A stretch of DNA of 13,341 nt from the NCBI GenBank assembly GCA_021812745.1, contig JAKAMS010000029.1, positions 1 through 13,341 of the forward strand. The letters are read 5' to 3'. Every line of letters starts with the position of its first letter. Position 1 is the stretch's first letter. Source of the DNA: Bacteroidota bacterium. GTDB lineage: Bacteria; Bacteroidota; Ignavibacteria; Ignavibacteriales; Melioribacteraceae. Below, one piece after another: positions 1-5,572 of the stretch. A model generated the notes under the pieces. It saw only the letters and a list, made by a program, of their open reading frames with translations. It had not been told where the DNA came from and did no database searches. The position numbers and the translations under genes are program-made.

Positions 1-1888
1 TTAGGTTTTGATGATTGCAAATATCTCTACCTTCCGGTGTATATAAATATTCAATTCTGTTTTGATAGAACTCAGTAATTTTTCCGCGGACCATTTTCAA
101 TGTGCTGTTCATAAATTTATTCTGTTCAGTAAATCCTTCACCAAGAAACGCAATTGCGGATGGAATCCACCGCTCGGGAAATTGTCCTTCATATATTCCC
201 CCGGTTTTGAATTTTGCGATTTCACCTTCCAACATCTTTAGAATTGATTTTTGTCCTTCAACCGAATGATAAGAAATTTTATTTTCCTCAGCCCATTTTA
301 AAATTGCTTCTTTGTTGGGAACGATCAAAGCAATTGTGTAAGGAGACTGGTTATTATAGAGCATCACTTGCTCTATAAATGCCGAATGTTCGGTTAACGC
401 TTCTTCAATTCCTTCCGGGCTATATTTTTCTCCGTCGCCGCTTATCAATAAACTTTTGAACCTGCCGAGTACATAAAGGAATCCATCGTCATCTAAATAA
501 CCAAGGTCTCCGGTATAAAGCCAGCCATCTTTGATTACTTCTTTAGTCGCCATTTCATTCTTCCAATAACCGACCATAACATTTTCCCCTTTAACAACTA
601 TCTCTCCTTTTTCTCCAATAGAAAGTTCCTTCCCATCCGTGTCGCAAATCTTGACTTGCAGATCTGCAACAATTGCACCTGATGAACCAAGTTTATGTTT
701 CTTTGGAACATTAGCAGAAATCACCGGAGCGGCTTCCGTTAAACCATATCCTTGAAACATGGGAATTCCTAAAGCGTAGAAAAAGTATTGCAGTTCAACG
801 TCAAGAAGCGCGCCTCCGCCGATAAAAAATTCTAAACGTCCGCCAAAATTTTCTCTGATTTTACTAAAGAGAATTTTATCATAAAAAGCATAAAGCGGTT
901 TTAGAAAAATTTTATTCCCTTTCCCTTTATTCCAGCCGTTGCCGTTATATGAGTAAGCTGTTTCAAGCGCTTTATTAAACATCTTTTCAACTACTTTTCC
1001 TTTTGCTGCAATTCCATTTTCAATGTTCTTTCTAAAATTTTTTGCAAGCGCCGGAACGCTCAATAAAAATGTCGGCTTAATTTCTTTAATATTCTTCGGC
1101 ACATTTTTCAAAGTCTCAAGAAGAGTTTTTCCTTGTTGAACCGAAGCCATACTTGCGCCGTTTTTCATTAATGTGTAGATGCCGGCAGTGTGAGCAAATG
1201 CGTGGTCCCACGGCAGCATTAATAATGAAACATACCATTCGGGGATTGGAAGAAGCTTTGACGATTGCTCAACATTTGCAGTATAATTTCTGTGAGTAAG
1301 AATAATTCCTTTGGGGTCTGCGGTCGTTCCGGATGTATAACAAATATTCGCGTAATCATTTTCAGAAATTGAATTCCATCTCTCATCAAATTCTTTTCTA
1401 GAAGAGGAAAGAAATTCTTCCCCCATTTTAAGGAGTTCACCTATAAAAATTTCGTCATCATCGAGAGTATCGGGTTTATCCAGCAAAATAATTTTTTCTA
1501 AATCCGGCAGGTCATTTTTAATCTTTTTGATTTTTGACGCTTGATATTGAGATGCAACTACCATTCTGCATCCCGAATGCGCCAGCCTGAATTTTAGATC
1601 GCTTAGTTCATCAATCTTGGTTGATATTGGAACATTAATAGCTCCGGTAAATAATATACCAAGTTCGCTCGCTACCCAATAATTTCTTCCTTCGGAGATA
1701 AGAGCAATTCTATCCCCTTTCTTAATTCCGTACTTCATCAAGCCGGCGGCAAACTTATGAATCAAATTCTGCATTTCAGAATAAGTCGTTCCTACATATT
1801 TATCATCTCTTTTTTCCCACATCAAAACATTTTTAGAAAAATGTCTTACACTTTCTTCAAATAAATTTGGAAGTGTTCTTTCTTTCAC
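1..1888 (-). CDS. Long-chain acyl-CoA synthetase (AMP-forming), 3' end cut by window edge
   Basis: This enzyme should activate fatty acids to acyl-CoA through an acyl-adenylate, feeding beta-oxidation or lipid synthesis at the inner face of the membrane. I read it by translating the minus strand: the frame is open from a GTG at 1888 to the window edge, at least 629 codons, so only the last few residues should be missing. ANL-superfamily signatures are present: the P-loop YTSGTTADPKG from about residue 184, GYGLTEAAPV at about 380-389, and further on GWLYTGDLGYLDDDG with LGRFK, then GEKYSPEGIE. Near the C-terminus, NSTLKMVRGK is a candidate for the catalytic-lysine region. The GTG start is chosen because AGGA (1895-1898) lies 6 nt upstream and the sequence starts VKERTLPNLFEESV, as in the family. 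It appears monocistronic here; the next gene is 260 bp upstream. Family call is firm; chain-length preference cannot be told. Confidence 0.93.
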   Translation of the reverse strand, partial: MKERTLPNLFEESVRHFSKNVLMWEKRDDKYVGTTYSEMQNLIHKFAAGLMKYGIKKGDRIALISEGRNYWVASELGILFTGAINVPISTKIDELSDLKFRLAHSGCRMVVASQYQASKIKKIKNDLPDLEKIILLDKPDTLDDDEIFIGELLKMGEEFLSSSRKEFDERWNSISENDYANICYTSGTTADPKGIILTHRNYTANVEQSSKLLPIPEWYVSLLMLPWDHAFAHTAGIYTLMKNGASMASVQQGKTLLETLKNVPKNIKEIKPTFLLSVPALAKNFRKNIENGIAAKGKVVEKMFNKALETAYSYNGNGWNKGKGNKIFLKPLYAFYDKILFSKIRENFGGRLEFFIGGGALLDVELQYFFYALGIPMFQGYGLTEAAPVISANVPKKHKLGSSGAIVADLQVKICDTDGKELSIGEKGEIVVKGENVMVGYWKNEMATKEVIKDGWLYTGDLGYLDDDGFLYVLGRFKSLLISGDGEKYSPEGIEEALTEHSAFIEQVMLYNNQSPYTIALIVPNKEAILKWAEENKISYHSVEGQKSILKMLEGEIAKFKTGGIYEGQFPERWIPSAIAFLGEGFTEQNKFMNSTLKMVRGKITEFYQNRIEYLYTPEGRDICNHQNL

Positions 1889-1894
1889 TTTTTA

Positions 1895-1898
1895 TCCT
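1895..1898 (-). promoter_or_regulatory. Shine-Dalgarno AGGA deciding a GTG start
   Basis: AGGA on the minus strand sits 6 nt before the GTG at 1888. No in-frame ATG near the N-terminus has a comparable site, so this motif supports the GTG start of the acyl-CoA synthetase. Confidence 0.6.
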
Positions 1899-1997
1899 GA
1901 TGTTTTCTTTTTAGATGCATTCAAAATAATACTTTGGTGGGAATTAAGCACCTATACGTTTGACAAGTTGTACGGCTAAAAAAATAATAGAACACTG

Positions 1998-2019
1998 ACC
2001 TACCTACCGGTAGGCAGGT
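1998..2019. repeat. REP-like palindrome of the ACCTGCCTACC/GGTAGGCAGGT type
   Basis: The two 11-nt arms are reverse complements with one mismatch (ACCTACCTACC and GGTAGGCAGGT). It lies in the 260-bp gap between the acyl-CoA synthetase and the beta-barrel gene. Palindromes of this composition are commonly dispersed in genomes of this kind. Its role is unknown; as RNA it would form a strong hairpin. The rest of the gap is AT-rich with no gene visible. Confidence 0.6.
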
Positions 2020-2085
2020 TATCATGATTAGATATGATTAATTAAGATCATAAAAAATCATAATCATCTTATAAAACTTAACTGC

Positions 2086-2096
2086 GGCAGGCAGGT
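2086..2096. repeat. Half copy of the GGCAGGCAGGT palindrome
   Basis: GGCAGGCAGGT closely resembles the right arm of the palindrome at 1998-2019 (GGTAGGCAGGT) and lies about 75 bp from it. No matching left arm is present here, so this looks like a decayed or partner half-element. Confidence 0.4.
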
Positions 2097-2148
2097 CTGC
2101 TTTCTATTAATGGTCCGGATTACTTACGAAAGTATTCATTTGGTAATA

Positions 2149-2787
2149 CTAGAAATAAAATCTAAACCCAACGCGCAGCATTACGCCGCTCATATCGTAA
2201 CTGCGCTCGAATGTGTGCCTGAGTCCGGTATTGGCATCTCTTACATCATACTGCCAGCTTGGCTTTGACGAATGATACGACAATTCCGCAATGGCGTCTG
2301 ATCTTCTTCCTAATTCATACATTATACCAAAACCGAGCCGCCACGAAAAATCGAACGCGCCTTGAAATTTATCGTCATTTGGATTCGCATAGTCTCTATA
2401 AAAGATTAAGAGCACTTCCAGACCCGCAGCGCCGGTTACAAACGCTCTTGTGCGCGGTGCAATTGTCCAGTTACCGGAAATGCTTCCCATAAGAGGAATT
2501 GAATGTAAATTAGTTTTAGCGCGCAGTTCGTTTAACAAACTGTTTGGACCATAAATATCATTGATCTCCGAAACAAACTTTTGATCCACATAATTTTTAT
2601 TAAACCAATCAATACTGTAACCTAACAGAAAATTATCATCCACATACCAGCCCCCTTCGTAACCGATAATAAATCCCGCATCTGTAGCGCCGGGACTGAA
2701 CATTCCCAATTTAACAGATGAGAATTTTGATTGTGCCGGTAATAGAAGCGGCATTGCAATAATTAATAAGAAGAAAAATTTTTTCAT
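2149..2787 (-). CDS. Outer-membrane beta-barrel protein, signal peptide present
   Basis: The 212-aa product starts with a clear Sec signal peptide (MKK, a hydrophobic run, then LLLPAQS; likely cleavage after Ala18). The mature part is rich in alternating hydrophobic, Tyr, Phe and Trp residues, with repeated Gly-rich turns. It ends GVMLRVGFRFYF, a final beta strand with a C-terminal Phe, the usual signature for insertion by the BAM machinery. The length suits a small barrel of the OmpA/porin-like OMP_b-brl kind. No enzymatic motif is visible, so the cargo or role is unknown. It stands alone on the minus strand with a weak purine-rich stretch (GAGAA) rather than a good Shine-Dalgarno before the ATG. 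Confidence 0.75.
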   Translation of the reverse strand: MKKFFFLLIIAMPLLLPAQSKFSSVKLGMFSPGATDAGFIIGYEGGWYVDDNFLLGYSIDWFNKNYVDQKFVSEINDIYGPNSLLNELRAKTNLHSIPLMGSISGNWTIAPRTRAFVTGAAGLEVLLIFYRDYANPNDDKFQGAFDFSWRLGFGIMYELGRRSDAIAELSYHSSKPSWQYDVRDANTGLRHTFERSYDMSGVMLRVGFRFYF

Positions 2788-2922
2788 TTCATTTCTCGCA
2801 TTTGATGGTCGTTTTGTATTACAACTAAAGTGCCAGCATTTACTTTCTATTTATCTCTTATTTCGATGCTTTAAAATAGATTTTGTTTCGGATAATAAAC
2901 AGCGGGGACAATTTAATGGACG

Positions 2923-2949
2923 AAAAAATGTTGATGAGGTGAACATTTT
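2923..2949 (-). terminator. Possible intrinsic terminator downstream of the RAYT/GIY-YIG cluster
   Basis: Read on the minus strand, AAAATGTT and AACATTTT form an 8-bp stem with a 9-nt loop, followed at once by T residues (TTTTTT overlaps the stem end). It lies just past the minus-strand RAYT/GIY-YIG genes, where a terminator is expected. The stem is AT-rich, so the call is tentative. The surrounding 2788-2998 interval holds no gene that I can see. Confidence 0.35.
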
Positions 2950-2998
2950 ACGGACTTTTTTTTATTGGATGGATATTAGCCGAAAGGATCATCGTTCC

Positions 2999-3026
2999 GT
3001 AGAGACGTTCCATGGAACGTCTCTAC
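2999..3026. repeat. 28-bp perfect palindrome, GTAGAGACG family (copy 1)
   Basis: The arms GTAGAGACGTTCCA and TGGAACGTCTCTAC are exact reverse complements. On the minus strand the in-frame TAG that ends the RAYT reading frame (3023-3025) falls inside this palindrome, so the element abuts the transposase gene directly. Related copies lie at 3518, 4113, 10856, 10897 and 10973. Confidence 0.85.
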
Positions 3027-3080
3027 AGATCTAAATTTTCTGGTATTTCTTTTTCAATCTCCCACTTCATGGGGTTTTGT

Positions 3081-3338
3081 TCACCCCGTGAGATAATTTT
3101 TAATTCTGTTTTTAATATATCTTTTTCCCCAACTACTCTTTAAATACTTTTCTCGTAATAATGCATCGGTTTGATTCAAGCAGCCCTCCCAATAAACCAA
3201 TTCAAATGGTAATCTATTTTTCGTTGAAAATACTTTTCTTAATTGATGTTCCTTAATTCTTCTTGGAATATCGGTTGTATATCCCACATAAAAATGTTTG
3301 TCAATTGCTGATTGTAAAACGTAAATGTAGTATTTCAT
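3081..3338 (-). CDS. Small GIY-YIG nuclease, cassette 1
   Basis: This 85-aa single-domain GIY-YIG protein carries YYIYVLQS (the GIY part), FYVGYT (the YIG part), Arg26/Arg27 in PRRIKEH and a candidate metal-binding Glu63 in REKYLKS, in the family order. Such proteins are predicted DNA nucleases; members are known as homing endonucleases and as UvrC/YhbQ-type proteins. The C-terminal half (from STKNR on) is nearly identical to the copy at 3755-4015, ending KRYIKNRIKNYLTG. The final residues YLTG and the stop codon are encoded by the inverted repeat at the cassette end. Its ATG lies 3 nt after the stop of the RAYT central fragment. The gene sits inside RAYT, close to the C-terminal part of that reading frame. 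Confidence 0.85.
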   Translation of the reverse strand: MKYYIYVLQSAIDKHFYVGYTTDIPRRIKEHQLRKVFSTKNRLPFELVYWEGCLNQTDALLREKYLKSSWGKRYIKNRIKNYLTG

Positions 3339-3356
3339 AATTTATCTCACGGGGTA
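3081..3356. mobile_element. IR-bounded GIY-YIG cassette 1 inserted in RAYT
   Basis: Ends are TCACCCCGTGAGATAA (3081-3096) and, inverted, TTATCTCACGGGGTA (3342-3356), a near-perfect inverted repeat. Nearly the whole interior is the GIY-YIG gene. RAYT coding sequence resumes on both sides (IRKYI to the right on the plus map, QNPMKW to the left). I see no clear target-site duplication. Confidence 0.65.
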
Positions 3357-3758
3357 AATATATTTTCTGATGTTATATAGTTCTCTTTCATTTCTAATTA
3401 TCCTATCATAAAACCGGGGTTGCCATGAAAAATTATTAAGACCATTTTCATGCGCTCCTTTTGTAACAACCGATTTGAATGAACCAATGATATTAGACAA
3501 TGTTATTGATTTGTTTCGTAAAGACGAGGCATGCCTCGTCTCTACAATTTTGTTTATAATTATTATTCCGTGAATATGGTTTGGCATAATTTGAGAATAA
3601 TCCAATTCAACAGTTGGAAAATGGTTTGGTATATTTTCCCAAAATTTACTGACAATTTTTCCTAAACTATTTAAAATCATTTTCCCGTTTTTGATTTCTC
3701 CAAACCACTCTATATGGCTCTTTGTATTAATCGTTATATAATACCACCACGGATTCAC
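3342..3758 (-). CDS. RAYT central fragment with HUH motif and catalytic tyrosine
   Basis: 138 codons from a GTG that overlaps the stop of the upstream GIY-YIG gene (GTGA). It holds the core of a Y1 transposase: WWYYITINTK strand, FGEI, the metal-binding HxH at His61/His63 in MPNHIHGII, IIGSFKS, and RFYDRIIRNERELYNIRKYI with Tyr133 as the likely nucleophile. It lacks the family N-terminus (the RLKEWDY part) and the C-terminal NPxxW segment, both found beyond the flanking cassettes. Residues 72-83 (VETRHASSLRNK) are encoded by a GTAGAGACG-family palindrome. The last residues YPVR come from the cassette inverted repeat. It may be a dead fragment; translational coupling through the overlapping GTGA could still allow expression. 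Confidence 0.75.
   Translation of the reverse strand: MNPWWYYITINTKSHIEWFGEIKNGKMILNSLGKIVSKFWENIPNHFPTVELDYSQIMPNHIHGIIIINKIVETRHASSLRNKSITLSNIIGSFKSVVTKGAHENGLNNFSWQPRFYDRIIRNERELYNIRKYIYPVR
3518..3545. repeat. Palindrome copy 2, in frame inside RAYT
   Basis: Arms GTAAAGACGAGGCA and TGCCTCGTCTCTAC match with one mismatch. On the minus strand it encodes VETRHASSLR in the RAYT frame without a stop. The position is the variable loop between the HxH strand and the IIGSFKS helix. Confidence 0.8.
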
Positions 3759-4015
3759 CCCGTGAGATAGTTTTGAATTCTATTCTTGATGTACCTTTTC
3801 CCCCAAGAAGATTTTAAATATTTTTCCCTTTTGGTTGCATCTTTTTGATTTCTACAACCTTCCCAGTAAACTAATTCAAATGGTATTCTATTTTTGGTCG
3901 AAGGTACATTTCCGGAATTATGCTCATCAATTCTTCTTTTCAAATCACCAGTGAATCCTACATAATTCTTATTATCTTTTAACGATCTTATTACATATAC
4001 ATAGAAATACTTCAT
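3755..4015 (-). CDS. Small GIY-YIG nuclease, cassette 2
   Basis: The 86-aa product has FYVYVIRS and NYVGFTGD (GIY and YIG strands), Arg27/Arg28 in KRRIDEH and candidate Glu64 in KREKYLKSSWGKRY. It is a paralogue of the 3081-3338 protein: the C-terminal half is almost the same while the N-terminal half has diverged, so the two copies are not a very recent duplication. Its ATG overlaps the TGA that closes the RAYT N-terminal piece (ATGA), and its own TGA overlaps the GTG that opens the RAYT central piece (GTGA). That head-to-tail overlap would couple translation of all pieces. Predicted function is DNA cleavage, perhaps homing; the target is unknown. Confidence 0.85.
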   Translation of the reverse strand: MKYFYVYVIRSLKDNKNYVGFTGDLKRRIDEHNSGNVPSTKNRIPFELVYWEGCRNQKDATKREKYLKSSWGKRYIKNRIQNYLTG

Positions 4016-4036
4016 AAGATTATATCACGGGGTAAA
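3755..4036. mobile_element. IR-bounded GIY-YIG cassette 2 inserted in RAYT
   Basis: Ends are TCACCCCGTGAGATA (3755-3769) and, inverted, ATATCACGGGGTAAA (4022-4036). The layout is the same as cassette 1 and in the same orientation. RAYT sequence flanks it: RLKEWDY upstream and NPWWYYITI downstream on the minus strand. The exact edge is ambiguous by a few bases and no target duplication is evident. Confidence 0.65.
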
Positions 4037-4095
4037 TAATCCCATTCTTTCAAACGGGTCGTTTCTATACGGTATTTATTTTTGTACAAAGACAT
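4012..4095 (-). pseudogene. RAYT N-terminal fragment
   Basis: A 27-codon frame: MSLYKNKYRIETTRLKEWDY is typical of RAYT N-termini (basic region before the first beta strand), then LPRDIIL and TGA are read from the cassette 2 end. Too short to be a separate gene by itself; its value is that it proves the RAYT gene once continued across the GIY-YIG insertion. Confidence 0.7.
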
Positions 4096-4112
4096 TTAAT
4101 TATTTTATTCGT

Positions 4113-4140
4113 GTGAGACGTCCCATGGGACGTCTCTACA
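4113..4140. repeat. Palindrome copy 3, upstream of RAYT start
   Basis: The 22-bp core GAGACGTCCCA/TGGGACGTCTC (4115-4136) is a perfect palindrome, with the right side extending to CGTCTCTAC as in the other copies. It lies about 20 bp upstream of the RAYT ATG, so the transposase gene is flanked on both sides by members of one palindrome family. Confidence 0.8.
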
Positions 4141-4191
4141 TATTTCACTCTATTTACACGCCGTCTCCGGGAAACATCCCAACGAAACATT

Positions 4192-4899
4192 TTATGGTGT
4201 TGCGGGTGCTGGTTCTTCCGGTTTTTTTACAATTCTTTCTATTGGCAGTAAATACTGATCGTATTTTGCACGGTTGTTCGCAAAAATAATTTTTCCGGCT
4301 TTGCTAACCTTCTGCATAATTGAATAACACTCATTTAATTTCTCAATTCTTTCTTGAGTTATTGCAGGTCTCTTCTTTTTACTCATTTCTTGTTCGTAAT
4401 CTGCATTTATCAATTCCGTTAGCAAAGCAGCAATTTTATCAATTTTTTCTTGACTGAAACCGGCGGCGATTAGTTCTGTTTTAAACTCAACGGCTGTTTT
4501 ATGAAGCACACCCAAAAACTGAATCATTTTTGTCTCGCTTGTACGCGCTTTATCATAATCATTCACACCGAACTGAGTCCAGATCTCTTTTCTGTTTGGA
4601 AATGCTTTTTCAATAAAGTACTTCATCATTTGGAAAAAATCTCTGCTCTCGGTCATTTTCAATTCAACATTTTTTGTCAATTCGGTTTGACCGCTTACGT
4701 ATAGGGAATCCTGTGCTACAGTATTGCCTGCTTCAATTTTTTGCAACCAATTTTCTGCGAACGGATCAGCAAACTCGCTATCGAAATTTGTGAATGCAAT
4801 TTTGTCTTCCACAAAAAGACCTTGCATTACTCTCGACGCCTGAATCATATCGGCATCGGATCCGCTGAAGCTGCGAACCTTCTCCTCTGCTTTTGCCAT
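4192..4899 (-). CDS. Helical protein of unknown function
   Basis: I do not recognise this 235-aa product as a named family. It has no signal peptide or membrane segment. Most of it reads as amphipathic helices with many Lys, Glu, Ile and Phe residues (for example KIDKIAALLTELINADYEQEMSKKKR and RIEKLNECYSIMQKVSKAGKIIF), and it closes with a Pro/Ala tail (KKPEEPAPATP). No catalytic motif stands out. The start is well supported: AAAGGGTGG precedes the ATG by a few bases. It lies 30 bp downstream of a possible heptad-repeat small ORF on the same strand (4930-5106), which may share its transcript. Confidence 0.7.
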   Translation of the reverse strand: MAKAEEKVRSFSGSDADMIQASRVMQGLFVEDKIAFTNFDSEFADPFAENWLQKIEAGNTVAQDSLYVSGQTELTKNVELKMTESRDFFQMMKYFIEKAFPNRKEIWTQFGVNDYDKARTSETKMIQFLGVLHKTAVEFKTELIAAGFSQEKIDKIAALLTELINADYEQEMSKKKRPAITQERIEKLNECYSIMQKVSKAGKIIFANNRAKYDQYLLPIERIVKKPEEPAPATP

Positions 4900-4929
4900 T
4901 TTACCACCCTTTAAAATGTTTCTAATTTG

Positions 4930-5106
4930 TTAATTTATTTGGGAAAAGAGGAATTTCTTTCTAGAACCTTCAATCCGACCTATTTTTAAGCTAAATACCG
5001 TCTTTTTACTCTCTTTCGCTGTTTCTATGATCAGTTCCGCCGTTCCTATGACTCTCTCCACCGCTTCTATGATCCTCTCCGCCCTTTCTAAGATACGGTC
5101 CGCCAT
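4930..5106 (-). CDS. Possible 58-aa heptad-repeat small protein
   Basis: A minus-strand frame from an ATG at 5106 to a TAA at 4930 reads five heptads of the form xAERIIE (for example RAERIIE, TAELIIE), followed by a basic tail ending FLFSQIN. Ala at position 2 and Ile at position 5 recur with 3/4 spacing, the a/d pattern of a coiled coil. The heptads are encoded by 21-bp DNA repeats, so the frame could be a by-product of a non-coding minisatellite. No good Shine-Dalgarno is seen before the ATG. The stop lies 30 bp before the 4192-4899 gene. Treat as a candidate only. Confidence 0.35.
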   Translation of the reverse strand: MADRILERAERIIEAVERVIGTAELIIETAKESKKTVFSLKIGRIEGSRKKFLFSQIN

Positions 5107-5126
5107 TACTATGGCATTGTCCGTTA
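5020..5126. repeat. Five degenerate 21-bp tandem repeats
   Basis: Consecutive 21-bp units on the plus strand follow TTTCTATGATCCTCTCCGCCG with substitutions, most constant at CTATGA and TCCGCC. The period is constant with no indels across five units, and a sixth, weaker unit may follow. A multiple of three without indels fits either coding selection or a young minisatellite. From the end of the repeats to about 5430 the sequence is AT-rich with no recognisable gene. Confidence 0.7.
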
Positions 5127-5429
5127 TCTATTTGGCATCAATTGTCATTAATTTGGTTTTTTACACCCCCGGACTCTGATTAAGAATATTAAGAAGAGAA
5201 TAACTATTTAGCGGAAAGTGGTAGAATAAATGGAATTTTATTTAGAGGATAAGAATTAACTTGCGGATGTTATTAAATAATAAGAACTTGAATATACACA
5301 GATGCTAAAATATATTTTTTTAGAATAAATGCAAGAGAAAAATTGAGTAGCAAACGATAAACGGTTGTTGATAATTTGTAATTGGCAACAAGCTTAAAAA
5401 CAGCAATGGCGCATAGTTTTGAACAGAAC

Positions 5430-5459
5430 AAAAAAAGTCCCACGGAGTACGCAGGACTT
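5430..5459 (-). terminator. Rho-independent terminator of tracrRNA
   Basis: On the minus strand a 6-bp stem AAGTCC/GGACTT with a 13-nt loop runs into TTTTTTT (5430-5436). It sets the 3' end of the tracrRNA and doubles as its last hairpin, as is common for tracrRNAs. Confidence 0.8.
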
Positions 5460-5506
5460 AAGATAAATCTTCGGCTTATAGCCTTATTGTGATAAGCTTT
5501 CGAATG
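5430..5506 (-). ncRNA. tracrRNA of the type II-C system
   Basis: On the plus strand 5487-5506 (TTGTGATAAGCTTTCGAATG) matches 17 of 20 bases of the array repeat read on its minus strand (TTGTGATTTGCTTTCAAATG). The minus-strand RNA from here is therefore an anti-repeat that pairs with crRNA, with two U:U mismatches giving an internal bulge. Reading on 3', three hairpins follow: GGCT-ATA-AGCC (5473-5483, nexus-like), AAGA-TTTA-TCTT (5460-5471) and AAGTCC...GGACTT (5435-5459), then seven T residues. This is the usual tracrRNA plan: duplex, nexus, terminator. The 5' end is inferred. It lies 67 bp upstream of cas9 and is divergent from it. Confidence 0.88.
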
Positions 5507-5507
5507 C

Positions 5508-5536
5508 AACATACGCGATGTAAATAAATTTTGCAA
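5508..5536 (-). promoter_or_regulatory. Candidate tracrRNA promoter
   Basis: On the minus strand TTGCAA (5531-5536) and TATGTT (5508-5513) are separated by exactly 17 bp, a sigma70-like arrangement. It would start RNA near 5501, inside the anti-repeat, leaving a duplex of about 15 bp with crRNA. A start further upstream is also possible, since Bacteroidota promoters often differ from this consensus. Confidence 0.4.
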
Positions 5537-5558
5537 GAAAAATATTTTATTAAAGAAT

Positions 5559-5566
5559 AAGGTGGG
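5559..5566 (+). promoter_or_regulatory. Shine-Dalgarno deciding the cas9 start
   Basis: AAGGTGGG ends directly against the ATG at 5567 but stands 6 nt from the ATG at 5573. That spacing favours the second ATG (MEKILGLD). Confidence 0.6.
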
Positions 5567-5572
5567 ATGACC

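Larger units (their letters stand above)
3023..4095 (-). pseudogene. RAYT (REP-associated tyrosine transposase) gene interrupted by two GIY-YIG cassettes
   Basis: Three minus-strand pieces join into one typical RAYT of about 170 aa. Piece 1 starts at the ATG at 4095 and reads MSLYKNKYRIETTRLKEWDY. Piece 2 (within 3342-3758) runs from NPWWYYITINTK through NHIHG to IRKYI. Piece 3 (3079-3023) reads QNPMKWEIEKEIPENLDL and stops at TAG. The family (Y1 HUH single-strand transposases) binds and cuts REP palindromes with an HxH motif and a tyrosine. Each break coincides with a GIY-YIG gene bounded by TTYACCCCGTGA inverted repeats. The second break follows the putative catalytic Tyr by one codon. Palindromes lie directly before (4113-4140) and after (2999-3026) the gene. 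Exact junctions are uncertain by about a codon. Unless the inserts are removed, no full-length protein can be made. Confidence 0.8.

Noticed and set aside
1219..1440. 73-codon minus-strand frame
   Set aside because: It lies within the acyl-CoA synthetase gene in another frame.
2259..2492. 77-codon plus-strand frame
   Set aside because: It is antisense to the beta-barrel protein gene and has no independent support.
3755..4036. Group I intron or intein carrying a GIY-YIG endonuclease
   Set aside because: The cassette is almost entirely nuclease gene, leaving no room for a group I ribozyme core. There are no intein splicing residues, and the nuclease has its own start and stop.
5341..5400. TTGTTG...CAACAA hairpin left of the tracrRNA as a second guide-RNA module
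   Set aside because: The stem is short with a long loop, lies beyond the tracrRNA terminator and has no pairing with the repeat.
5273..5536. 87-codon minus-strand frame upstream of cas9
   Set aside because: It overlaps the whole tracrRNA with its terminator hairpin, shows no protein-family likeness and is explained by the RNA gene.
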